Shown here: in pieces, positions 33,998 to 41,713 of the stretch
Layout: the number at the start of each line of letters is the position of its first letter
Numbering within the stretch: position 1 is the stretch's first letter
Origin: Sphingomonas gei
Lineage (GTDB): Bacteria; Pseudomonadota; Alphaproteobacteria; Sphingomonadales; Sphingomonadaceae
Reading direction: 5' to 3'
DNA: 64,000 nucleotides
Assembly: GCF_004792685.1 (NCBI RefSeq)
Contig: NZ_SRXT01000005.1
Location: forward strand, 124,001-188,000
Position numbers and translations under genes: made by a program
Notes under the pieces: generated by a model
What the model was told of the DNA's origin: nothing
The model's input: only the letters and a program-made list of their open reading frames with translations
The model's database searches: none

Positions 33998-34815
33998 GCG
34001 CGCGGCGCGCGGGGCTGGTGCGCGCTCCAGTCATGCGTTTCGCCGCGTGCGTCGCGGCACCAGCGGTAGAGCGCGTCATAGACCAGCATGCCGGCGTCGA
34101 GCTGGGCGAGATCGTCGGCATGGAGGCGCGACAGGCCGAGCGAGATCGCGAGCAGGCCAGCGGCTTCGGGGACGAGATCAGGCCGGGCGGTGTCGGCGCC
34201 GCGGACGATCGTGGCGAGGTGGTCGAGCGCGGGAAAGGCGCTGAGGCCGAATTCGTCGACCATCACGTCGAAGGTGCAGCGATCGCCGCGGTGGCTCCAG
34301 AACACGTCCTCGTGCGCGACGTCGAACGGCGCGGCGCCGCGCTCCCTCGCGACCGCCAGGACCTCGCCGGCGGGGACGAACAGGAAGCGCGCCTGCGGAT
34401 CGACGAAGCGGCGGATCAGCCAGGGACAGGCGATGCGATCGACCTTGGGGCGGGCGCGGGTGACCCACAGCGTGCGGCCACGGGCATCGCGGCGCGGGAG
34501 CCGCGCGGTGGCGAGGAGCGGAAGCCCGGCGGCGCGCCATGCCGCGAAGCCGCCCTCCAATGCTTCAGCCTCGACGCCTTCGGTGCGCAGCCAGGCGGCG
34601 ATGCCGTGCGCCGAGGTGCCGTCCTCGTCGACGATCACTGCGGTGCGGCCGGCGAAACGCGTGGCCCACTCCTCGACGGTGTCGGCGGAAAGCCGCAGCG
34701 AAGCGGGGATCAGCTTGGTAGGCTCGCCGGTACGCAAGTCGATGACGAAGGGCGAATCGGGGACTCCGATCAGGCGGGCGAGTTTCTCCGCGGCGATAGC
34801 GTTCAGCGCAGGCAT
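33994..34815 (-). CDS. chrB: Chromate resistance protein ChrB with N-terminal rhodanese domain
   Basis: Protein of 273 residues. Residues about 1-125 form a rhodanese-like domain (PFVIDLRTGEPTKLIPASLR, TAVIVDEDGTSAHGIAAWLR, EGGFAAWRAAGLPL), with an aspartate where the usual catalytic Cys loop would lie, so it is probably not an active sulfurtransferase. The C-terminal ChrB domain begins WVTRARPKVDRIACPWLIRR and contains HRGDRCTFDVMVDEFGL. ChrB proteins aid chromate resistance and in some bacteria act as chromate-sensing regulators. The ATG at 34815 follows AAAGGA; longer readings upstream lack a site. A 15-base palindrome lies about 97 bases upstream. Confidence 0.9.
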   Translation of the reverse strand: MPALNAIAAEKLARLIGVPDSPFVIDLRTGEPTKLIPASLRLSADTVEEWATRFAGRTAVIVDEDGTSAHGIAAWLRTEGVEAEALEGGFAAWRAAGLPLLATARLPRRDARGRTLWVTRARPKVDRIACPWLIRRFVDPQARFLFVPAGEVLAVARERGAAPFDVAHEDVFWSHRGDRCTFDVMVDEFGLSAFPALDHLATIVRGADTARPDLVPEAAGLLAISLGLSRLHADDLAQLDAGMLVYDALYRWCRDARGETHDWSAHQPRAPRA

Positions 34816-34911
34816 GCGGCGTCCTTTGGCGAAGTTCAGGACGCGATTCTTCGGCTGTCGCCTCGTGGGGAGATCGCAATCCCCATGCCGGGTAGTTCGT
34901 CCGATTATGCC

Positions 34912-34926
34912 GCGATTGTCAATCGC
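34912..34926. promoter_or_regulatory. Perfect palindrome upstream of chrB
   Basis: GCGATTG-T-CAATCGC is a perfect 15-base inverted repeat between the divergent chrB and lipase-like genes. A weaker stem, TGGGGA/TCCCCA, lies at about 34866-34885, nearer chrB. The palindrome is a candidate operator for the chr operon, possibly for ChrB itself. The binding protein is inferred, not seen. Confidence 0.5.
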
Positions 34927-35069
34927 ATGGCGGTTTAATGTAAGCGGCATGATGCCGGGGGGCGTAAATCCGGTAATATTTCGGTTAGCCAAGATCTCGT
35001 CTGGACTCTCCACAATCGACCAATAGAATCTTCGCTCATATTCTTGCGTTTGGCGAAAGGAGTGCGGCA

Positions 35070-36221
35070 ATGTCTGTTTGTACGAGCATCCAGCAGCAAG
35101 TATATTGCCTGGCGATCAAAATCTGCGCGGCATCGACGCAGACGGGCGATTCGGCGACGCTCGCGGCCTATCTGCAGACCGAGCTGCAGGCGCTGCTGAG
35201 CGATCCCGATTTCAACAATGGCGACGACTGGCAGATCGCGTGGGGGCCGGCGGTATGGCAGGCGCCGTTCAGCACTTTCTCCGATCAGGCGGCGGCAGTG
35301 TGCTACAATAGCAGCCAGAACTATTATGTCGTGCCGGTTTCGGCGACCAACCCCAATGCGCCGTACAATGTGTTCTTCGAGGACCTCGGCGCGGTGCCGC
35401 ACTACATGGTGCCGGTGCCGGGCGGGAATGCCGGCAATGTCAGCGTCGGCAATTTTGCCGGCCTGCAGGCGCTGTTGAGCCTGCAGGTGAGCGGGACCGG
35501 GCTGCAGGACTTCCTGAGCACGACGGCGAGCGCGTCCGACACGCTGGTGTTTTGCGGGCACAGCCTGGGCGGCGGGCTGACGCCGTTGCTGGCCTACACG
35601 CTCTATCCGAAGGGCAGCGCGGGGAGCGGATGGGCGAACGTCTATACCTTCCCGACTGCGGGGCCGACGACCGCGGACGGGAGTTTCGCGAGCGCGTTCG
35701 CCGCGGCGTATCCAGTGGTTTCGGGGAGCGGCTATCAGATGTGGAACGCCAACCAGTATAATGTCCACGACCTGGTGCCCAATGCCTGGGCGGGGGCGAG
35801 CACCGGGCCGGGGCTGGCGCAGATCAGCGGCAGCGCCTGGCCGTGGACCACCGTGATGTATTATTCGAGCGTCGAAATGGCGGCGGAGATCGCGGCGCTG
35901 CGCAACATCGCCGAGGTGTTCGCAGGCGGATCGGCCAATCCCTATGTCGCCGCCAACCCCAACCCGCTGTTCACCGGCGCGCGTCAATATGGCGAGATCG
36001 AGGACAGCGCGACGCTGGAGAAGGAAATCCTGTTCCAGCACACGACGGCGTACAATCAGGAGTTCGGCGTGACTGCGTTGTTCGACGACGCGCAAGTGCA
36101 GGCGTGGATCCAGCCGCCGTTGCTGCCGCTGGTGCGCGGGGTGCGCGGCGTGGGGGCGGTGGTCGCGGCGGCTAGGACGGCGGCGGTGGTCGAGGCTGCG
36201 GCGGCGGAGCCGGGAGCGTAG
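35070..36221 (+). CDS. Lipase-like alpha/beta hydrolase (class 3 type)
   Basis: Protein of 383 residues with a nucleophile elbow GHSLGGG and Ser165, preceded by DTLVFC as in class 3 lipases. A later NVHDLVPNAW supplies a candidate catalytic Asp; the His is not certain. No signal peptide is visible at the N-terminus (MSVCTSIQQQVYCLAIKICA), yet cysteines and long Asn/Gly/Ala-rich stretches look like an exported protein. The last 25 residues are alanine- and valine-rich. A good AAAGGAG site precedes the ATG. It is divergent from chrB, and I see no functional link to chromate. Confidence 0.78.
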   Translation: MSVCTSIQQQVYCLAIKICAASTQTGDSATLAAYLQTELQALLSDPDFNNGDDWQIAWGPAVWQAPFSTFSDQAAAVCYNSSQNYYVVPVSATNPNAPYNVFFEDLGAVPHYMVPVPGGNAGNVSVGNFAGLQALLSLQVSGTGLQDFLSTTASASDTLVFCGHSLGGGLTPLLAYTLYPKGSAGSGWANVYTFPTAGPTTADGSFASAFAAAYPVVSGSGYQMWNANQYNVHDLVPNAWAGASTGPGLAQISGSAWPWTTVMYYSSVEMAAEIAALRNIAEVFAGGSANPYVAANPNPLFTGARQYGEIEDSATLEKEILFQHTTAYNQEFGVTALFDDAQVQAWIQPPLLPLVRGVRGVGAVVAAARTAAVVEAAAAEPGA

Positions 36222-36237
36222 CGGGGATTATTCTCTT

Positions 36238-36270
36238 CGTCATCCCCGCGAAAGCGGGGATCCATCTCCT
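36238..36270. repeat. Interspersed repeat, family C, single arm
   Basis: cgtcatccccgcgaaagcgg then ggatccatctcct is the same arm as in 31178-31284 and 50429-50511, without a complete partner arm. It contains its own short hairpin (ccccgcgaaagcgggg). Confidence 0.8.
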
Positions 36271-36399
36271 GGGCTCGCTCGGCATGTGACAGCTGTCGGG
36301 ATCGCCGCCTATGCCGCAAATGGCCCCGTTTTCGGGGGTGACGGCTAAGAGGGCGGGGCGGAGGCGGAGCTTTGCTCCGCGCGGCCGCTTTGCGGCCGC

Positions 36400-36481
36400 A
36401 CCCCCTCACCCAGCTCCGACTAGGCCGCAAGCTGCCAAGTCTGCGCAACCCTCTCCCCCTTGCAGGGGGCGAGGGAAGGGC
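36400..36481. repeat. Interspersed repeat, family D, copy with hairpins
   Basis: accccctcacccagctccga begins the copy, and ctctcccccttgcagggggc then gagggaaggg ends it. The wording ctcacccagctcc recurs in the copy at 39536-39646. Confidence 0.65.
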
Positions 36482-36643
36482 TTGGCTTACTCCCCTCCCA
36501 CCGCTGTGACTCCAAAGCCACATGGCCGGCGATATCGTGCGCGCGCCACGATCGTATCCATTGCGGAACGGCCGCGATTGTTTCTCATATGCGGCAATAA
36601 TCGAAAGAGGATGTCTCGGGTGGCGTACTTGGAGGACCAATTG

Positions 36644-39505
36644 ATGCGCAGGAAAACCATGTCGACTATTTCGGGTGTTGCAATCGCGGCGCTTGCCGCA
36701 GCGCTGGCGGCGATGCCGGCACAGGCACAGACCAGTCCCGGCGATGACGAACAGAGCGCGGCGCAAGGTGCGGGCGAGGAAATCGTCGTCACCGGATCGC
36801 GCATCCGGCGCAATCCGCTAGATCAGGACAAGCCCGTCGTCACCGTCGACGAAGCGTCGATCGCGCGGACCGGGCTGAGCTCGATCGCCGATGTCCTCCA
36901 GCGCCTGCCCAGCGCGGGCGGCGGGCTCAACACCAAGGTCAACAATGCCGGCAATATCGGCGGACCGCCCGACGGCACCGGCGTGAGCTCGGGATCGGCC
37001 GAGATCGACCTGCGCTACCTCGCCGCCAAGCGCACGCTCGTGCTGGTCGACGGCCTGCGCTACGTCAACGGCTCGGCGGCGGGCGGCATTCCCGCCTCGG
37101 TCGACCTCAACGCATTGCCGACGAGCATGATCGAGCGCGTCGAAGTGCTCCAGTCGGGCGCGTCGCCGCTCTACGGCACCGACGCCGTCGCCGGCGTGGT
37201 CAACATCATCACCAAGCAGAAGCAGGTCGGGCTGCGCGCCTCGGCGCAGTTCGGCACGTTTCGCGAAGGCGACGGGCATACCCAGAATTACGAAGCCAGC
37301 TACGGCATCCAGTCGCCCGATACGGGCACTTCGCTGGTGTTCGGCGGCTATTACACCAAGCAGGAAGGGGTGAGCACCGCCGACCGATCGATCTCCTTGT
37401 TCCCGACGCCGGGCGCGACGAGCTGCGCGGCGCCGGGCTGCTCGAGCGCGACGCCAAACGGGCGATTCGGCGTCCTGGGGCTTCCCAACCAGACGCTCAT
37501 CGCCCCGGTGATCGGGCGCCGGCCGACGCTCGCCGATTACCGTCCCTATTCCTCAGACACCGACTCATTCAATTTCGGGCCGTATAATTATCTGCTGACT
37601 CCGTCGGAGCGCTTCGGCGCGTTCGTCAACTTCAAGCAGGAATTGAGCGACAATGTGAACCTGCGGACCAAGCTGGTCGCCAACCATCGCCATTCGACCA
37701 CCCAGGCGGCGTTCCTGCCGCTGTCGATCGGGCCCGATGCCGGCAACGGCAATCTGCTCGACACGATCTCGATCGACGCCACCAACCCGTACAACCCGTT
37801 CGGCACGCTCTCGTCGGGCGCGGACGGCACGCCGGCCAATTACTCGATGATCCGCCGACGCTTCGTCGAGGGCGGCCAGCGCGTGTTCACCCAGGATGTC
37901 GACACGCTCTCCGCGACGGTGACGCTCGACGGCTCGTTCGAAGTGGGTAGCCGAAACTGGTATTGGGACGTCAACGGCGTCTACGGCATCAACGATGCGC
38001 ACCAATTGTTCACCGGCAACGTCAACGCCGCGAACCTCGCCCGCGCGCTCGGGCCGGTGGCGGACTGCACCGGAGCGTGCGTGCCGTTCAACATCTTCGG
38101 CGGGCTCGGTTCGATCACCCAGCCGATGCTCGATTATGTGACGTTCGACGAGAGGGACAAGAGCAGCCAGCGGCTGTGGGACTTCACTGCCAACCTCTCG
38201 GGCGAATTGTTCGACCTGCCGGGCGGCCCGGTGGGTGTCGCGGTGGGCTATGAGCATCGCGACCAGCATGCCAGCTACGATCCCGATCCGCTGATCGTCG
38301 CCGGGCTCGGCGCCGACGTGCCGACCAGCCCGGCGCGCGGCGGGTTCAACGTCGACGAATGGTATGGCGAGGTCCGCATCCCGATCCTTGCCAATGTCGG
38401 CTTCTTCCACTTGCTCGAGCTCGACGGCGCGGCGCGGCATTCGAACTATTCGTCGTTCGGCAGCAACACCACGTTCACGGCATCGGGGCTGTGGAAGCCG
38501 GTGCGCGACCTGCTGTTCCGCGGCGGCTATGCCGAGAGCCTGCGCGCGCCGAGCATCGGCGAGCTCTATGCCGGCCCTTCGCGCTTCGACGCGACGATCG
38601 ACGATCCGTGCACCAGCGCGACCGGCGGATCGTTCCTGACCAACCCGACGGTGCGCGCCAATTGCATCGCCAACGGCGTCCCCGCAAATGGAAGCTACAA
38701 CGAACCGACCGGTGGTCAGCTCGGCGTGTTCTCGCAGGGGAATACCGCGCTCAAGCCCGAGACTGCGGAGACCTGGACCGCGGGCGGCGTCTACAGCCCG
38801 AGCTGGGCGACGGGCGGCTTTGCCAGCGCGCTGAGCCTCGAAGTCAATTGGTACAGCATCAAGCTGACCAACGCGATCGACTCGGTGCCCGCGACGCTGT
38901 CTCTGTCGCGCTGCGCGTTCAGTGCCGATCCGGTGAGCTGCGCGGCGATCCGCCGCACCGCCAGCGGGCAGGTCGCCTCGATCAATGCGCGGCTGCTCAA
39001 CCTCAATGCGATCGAGACCTCGGGGATCGACTGGACGGTCAATTTCCGTTCGACCGAATTCGCCGGGGGCACGGTGGGGCTCGCGGTCAACGCGGCGCAT
39101 CTGATCAAGTACAACATCGTGCCGCCATCGGACCTCAACGCGCCGACCCAGGAATATGCCGGCACCGAGCGCGGCAGCCCCGACCAGGCCTATCCCAAGT
39201 TCAAGCTCAACGGGACGCTCGACTGGTCGACTCCGGCATACGGGATCTCGTTCACCGGACGCTACATCAACGGCGTGGACGAGCGCGACGGGGAGCACCG
39301 GATGGGGAGCGTGTTCTATGGCGACATGCAGCTCTATCTCTCGCCGGGCTGGATGGATCACCGGCTGCGGCTCACCGCGGGGGTGAACAACCTCTTCGAT
39401 CGCGATCCGCCGCAATGCTTCACCTGCGACAGCGCGAACTACGATCCGACGACGTACGACATTCCCGGGCAGTTCGGCTATCTGCGGCTCTCGTACGGGT
39501 TCTGA
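36644..39505 (+). CDS. TonB-dependent outer membrane receptor
   Basis: Outer membrane receptor of 953 residues. The signal peptide (MRRKTMSTISGVAIAALAAA) ends near MPAQAQ. The plug domain begins EEIVVTGSRIRRNPLDQDKP, continues through LVLVDGLRYVNGSAAGG and ends near SPLYGTDAVAGVVNIITKQK. A long barrel follows, with cysteine-containing loops and a C-terminal GQFGYLRLSYGF. This class is expanded in sphingomonads for uptake of glycans, siderophores or aromatics; the substrate is unknown, and no enzyme or TonB/ExbBD gene is adjacent. The ATG at 36644 is eight bases after GGAGG, better than the ATG at 36611. Confidence 0.93.
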   Translation: MRRKTMSTISGVAIAALAAALAAMPAQAQTSPGDDEQSAAQGAGEEIVVTGSRIRRNPLDQDKPVVTVDEASIARTGLSSIADVLQRLPSAGGGLNTKVNNAGNIGGPPDGTGVSSGSAEIDLRYLAAKRTLVLVDGLRYVNGSAAGGIPASVDLNALPTSMIERVEVLQSGASPLYGTDAVAGVVNIITKQKQVGLRASAQFGTFREGDGHTQNYEASYGIQSPDTGTSLVFGGYYTKQEGVSTADRSISLFPTPGATSCAAPGCSSATPNGRFGVLGLPNQTLIAPVIGRRPTLADYRPYSSDTDSFNFGPYNYLLTPSERFGAFVNFKQELSDNVNLRTKLVANHRHSTTQAAFLPLSIGPDAGNGNLLDTISIDATNPYNPFGTLSSGADGTPANYSMIRRRFVEGGQRVFTQDVDTLSATVTLDGSFEVGSRNWYWDVNGVYGINDAHQLFTGNVNAANLARALGPVADCTGACVPFNIFGGLGSITQPMLDYVTFDERDKSSQRLWDFTANLSGELFDLPGGPVGVAVGYEHRDQHASYDPDPLIVAGLGADVPTSPARGGFNVDEWYGEVRIPILANVGFFHLLELDGAARHSNYSSFGSNTTFTASGLWKPVRDLLFRGGYAESLRAPSIGELYAGPSRFDATIDDPCTSATGGSFLTNPTVRANCIANGVPANGSYNEPTGGQLGVFSQGNTALKPETAETWTAGGVYSPSWATGGFASALSLEVNWYSIKLTNAIDSVPATLSLSRCAFSADPVSCAAIRRTASGQVASINARLLNLNAIETSGIDWTVNFRSTEFAGGTVGLAVNAAHLIKYNIVPPSDLNAPTQEYAGTERGSPDQAYPKFKLNGTLDWSTPAYGISFTGRYINGVDERDGEHRMGSVFYGDMQLYLSPGWMDHRLRLTAGVNNLFDRDPPQCFTCDSANYDPTTYDIPGQFGYLRLSYGF

Positions 39506-39535
39506 GGGCGGGGGCCGGGCGGCGACGCCCGTGCC

Positions 39536-39646
39536 CGCTTTCCTCTCCCTGCGGGAGAAAGGCGAAGCTTGGCGGCTTGCCGCCTAGCGGCGCTGGGTGA
39601 GGGTTTCCCGCTATCGATGGGGTGATTCCCTCACCCAGCTCCAGGG
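39536..39646. repeat. Interspersed repeat, family D, copy after the TonB receptor
   Basis: ctttcctctccctgcgggag then aaaggcgaag starts the copy, followed by ggcggcttgccgcc, ctgggtgagggtttcccgc and ccctcacccagctccagggc. Several overlapping stems are possible (ggtgaggg with ccctcacc). It may end the receptor transcript. Confidence 0.65.
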
Positions 39647-39755
39647 CCGTGGCCGCAAAAGGGTTGCGAAACATAGACGTGCTGTCGATAAGTCGCATCA
39701 GGCGAGACTCGCCGTAGCAGCACGTGCGCCTCCGCCGTGCGGAGGCCGGCCCTAT

Positions 39756-40004
39756 ATGCCGCACTATAATATCGAGCTTCGTACCCAAAATCGCGTCTGG
39801 GAGACTCTCCAGGTCGAGCGCGACGATCAGAAGGCATTGCGCATCGAAGTGGCACGCTTCGTCGGCGAGCTGCTGCGCGATCATGCCGATAAGATCTGGG
39901 AGGACAAGGATTGGCGTGTCGACGTCACCGACGAGAGCGGGCTGATCCTGTTCATCATGAACTTGATGGTGACCGACAGCCCCGCGGCAGTGCCGCTGCG
40001 CTAA
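39756..40004 (+). CDS. DUF6894-family small protein
   Basis: Protein of 82 residues reading MPHYNIELRTQNRVWETLQV, then LRIEVARFVGELLRDHADKI and DWRVDVTDESGLILFIMNLM. This pattern of an N-terminal strand, a central helix and a C-terminal strand pair matches the small DUF6894 proteins common in Alphaproteobacteria. The function is unknown. No ribosome site is clear before the ATG. The next gene starts 23 bases later. Confidence 0.82.
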   Translation: MPHYNIELRTQNRVWETLQVERDDQKALRIEVARFVGELLRDHADKIWEDKDWRVDVTDESGLILFIMNLMVTDSPAAVPLR

Positions 40005-40026
40005 GCGCCGGGCGGGTTCCGGCGGC

Positions 40027-41061
40027 ATGCTGAGGCCGTTAGCGCTGGCGGGGGCATTGCTGTGGAGCGCGGGGGCGTGCGCGCAGGATCTGCCGCCCGC
40101 GGCGCCGACGCCCTTGCCCGAATGCCGGCGCGTCGGCGACGCACCGTTTCTGCAGATCGACTCCGAAGCGGCGGTGTTGCTCGGCGGAATCGGGCTCGAC
40201 CGCGCGGCGGTGTTCGCGCGGATGGCCGAGACCTCGATCCCCGAGACGATGGGCTGCTGGGCGATGCCGGTGGGCAATTTCGACGGGCAGCTCGTCTCGG
40301 TCGGGATGAGCCAGTGGAATTACGGCACCGGCAGCCTGCAGCCGGTGCTCGCGGCGTGGAAGCAGCGGCTGCGCGGCCGGTTCGGGCGGACGCGCAAGGC
40401 GCTGGCGCCGGTCTATGGGAAGCTGCTGTTCTCGCGCGATTGCCTGAAAGTGCCGGTCCGGGACAAGTGCCGGACGCGGATCCTCGCGGCGCATGATGCC
40501 GATGGCAGGCTGAACGCGGTGCTGCTGCGCGAGCTGACCGCGCTGTTCGAGAGCGACGCGATGCTCCAGGTGCAGACCGACGCTTATGTCGCATTGCTGC
40601 TCGACGTGCGGCGCGACTTGCTGCGGGTGTTCGCCGGCCAGCCGATCACGATGCGCAAGGTGCGCTGGGCGATCGACACCAAGGTGCAGCAGGGTTTCTT
40701 CCCGCCCGACGCGGACCTGGCGCGGCTGCGCGGCAAATTGGCGGCGATGCCCGAGGCCGAGCGCTGGGAGCGGCTGCGCGCGATCCTGGCCTGGTACGAG
40801 GCGCTGTCGCGGAGCATCGACCAGGACGGCGTCGCGCGCGACTATGCGTGGAACGTCGCGCAGTGGCGCTGCATGATCGACACGGGCGCGATCGACGCCG
40901 AGCAATATGAACTGCTCCATCTGACCTTTCTGCGGAGCCGGACCGCAATCGGCAATAGCGGGCGCTGGCAGGCGCTGACCTTCTCGCGGCGCGCCAAGAT
41001 CGCGCTCGGCGTCGGCAGCGTGAGCGGGAAGCGCGACGGGGATTGTATCGGCGCGCGCTAG
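40027..41061 (+). CDS. Secreted protein of unknown function, possibly lysozyme-like
   Basis: Protein of 344 residues with a signal peptide (MLRPLALAGALLWSAGACAQ). The mature part contains TSIPETMGCWAMPVGNFDGQ and LVSVGMSQWNYGTGSLQPVL, a stretch reminiscent of chitosanase or muramidase-like hydrolases, in which Glu and Asp flank a (S/G)xxxWNxGxGxLQP motif. Many helices follow (VRRDLLRVFAGQPITMRKVR), and conserved-looking cysteines occur at CLKVPVRDKC and in QWRCMIDTG. The resemblance is by eye only. If it is right, candidate catalytic residues are Glu68-Glu73 and Asp84 in the first block. It follows the DUF6894 gene in the same direction. Confidence 0.6.
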   Translation: MLRPLALAGALLWSAGACAQDLPPAAPTPLPECRRVGDAPFLQIDSEAAVLLGGIGLDRAAVFARMAETSIPETMGCWAMPVGNFDGQLVSVGMSQWNYGTGSLQPVLAAWKQRLRGRFGRTRKALAPVYGKLLFSRDCLKVPVRDKCRTRILAAHDADGRLNAVLLRELTALFESDAMLQVQTDAYVALLLDVRRDLLRVFAGQPITMRKVRWAIDTKVQQGFFPPDADLARLRGKLAAMPEAERWERLRAILAWYEALSRSIDQDGVARDYAWNVAQWRCMIDTGAIDAEQYELLHLTFLRSRTAIGNSGRWQALTFSRRAKIALGVGSVSGKRDGDCIGAR

Positions 41062-41126
41062 GGTCTTGGAACGTGCGCGGCGGCGGTCCATTAGTACGAT
41101 ACCAAGCGAGTCAGGGAGTGGACGGC

Positions 41127-41657
41127 ATGAAGCGGGTGGCGATTACGATGGTGGCGGCCGCGACGATCCTCGGCGGGTGCGCGACCCCCGAGCAGAATGC
41201 GCGCTACATGGCGGGGCATTACCGCGCCCAGGCCGATATCCTCAACGCGGGCGGCGAGAAGATCGGCACCGCGGTGGCAGAGGAAGTCGACGGCGCGATC
41301 CGAGTGATCGTCGAGGCCGGCAATCTGCCCGAGGGGCCGCACGGGACGCATGTCCACGCAATCGGCAAATGCGTCGGTCCCGATTTCGCCAGCGCCGGGC
41401 CGCACTGGAACCCGACCGCGCACCAGCACGGCAAGGAGAATCCCGCGGGTCCGCATGCCGGCGACATGCCCAATCTCGAGGTCGCCGCGGGTGGCCGCGA
41501 CCGGACGATCTTCACCTTGCCGGGCGGCACCTATCAGCAGTTGCTCGACGAAGACGGCGCGGCGATCGTGATCCACGCGAATGCCGACGATTATAAGACC
41601 GACCCTTCGGGCAATTCGGGCGGGCGGATCGCGTGCGGGGTATTCCAGGCGATGTGA
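41127..41657 (+). CDS. sodC: Cu/Zn superoxide dismutase lipoprotein
   Basis: Dismutates superoxide in the periplasm. It has 176 residues. The signal peptide ends with a lipobox LGGC, giving lipidated Cys18. Metal ligands and signatures are intact: HGTHVHAIGKC (copper ligands and the disulfide cysteine), AGPHWNPTAHQHGKENPAGP (bridging and zinc histidines), HAGDMPNL and near the C-terminus VIHANADDYKTDPSGNSGGR then IACGVF with the second disulfide cysteine. The ATG follows AGGGAG. It is transcribed away from the TPR/TonB-C gene that converges on it. Confidence 0.96.
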   Translation: MKRVAITMVAAATILGGCATPEQNARYMAGHYRAQADILNAGGEKIGTAVAEEVDGAIRVIVEAGNLPEGPHGTHVHAIGKCVGPDFASAGPHWNPTAHQHGKENPAGPHAGDMPNLEVAAGGRDRTIFTLPGGTYQQLLDEDGAAIVIHANADDYKTDPSGNSGGRIACGVFQAM

Positions 41658-41713
41658 GGGGGCGTCGGCGCCTCTTGGTCCCTCCCTTTTAGGAAGGGGT
41701 TTCGGATGCCCAC

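Larger units (their letters stand above)
36222..36643. other. Gene-free stretch before the TonB receptor: two repeats and promoter
   Basis: The stretch holds one arm of a family C repeat (36238-36270), short hairpins gcggagctttgctccgc and gcggccgctttgcggccgc at about 36365-36400, and a family D repeat (36400-36481). The last 100 bases, which are less GC-rich (gattgtttctcatatgcggc), probably carry the receptor promoter. A frame open from 36311 into the receptor is not translated from there in my view. Confidence 0.6.

Noticed and set aside
36311..36643. In-frame N-terminal extension of the TonB receptor
   Set aside because: The extension is encoded by repeats, lacks a ribosome site, and would put about 110 residues before a typical signal peptide that has its own GGAGG site.
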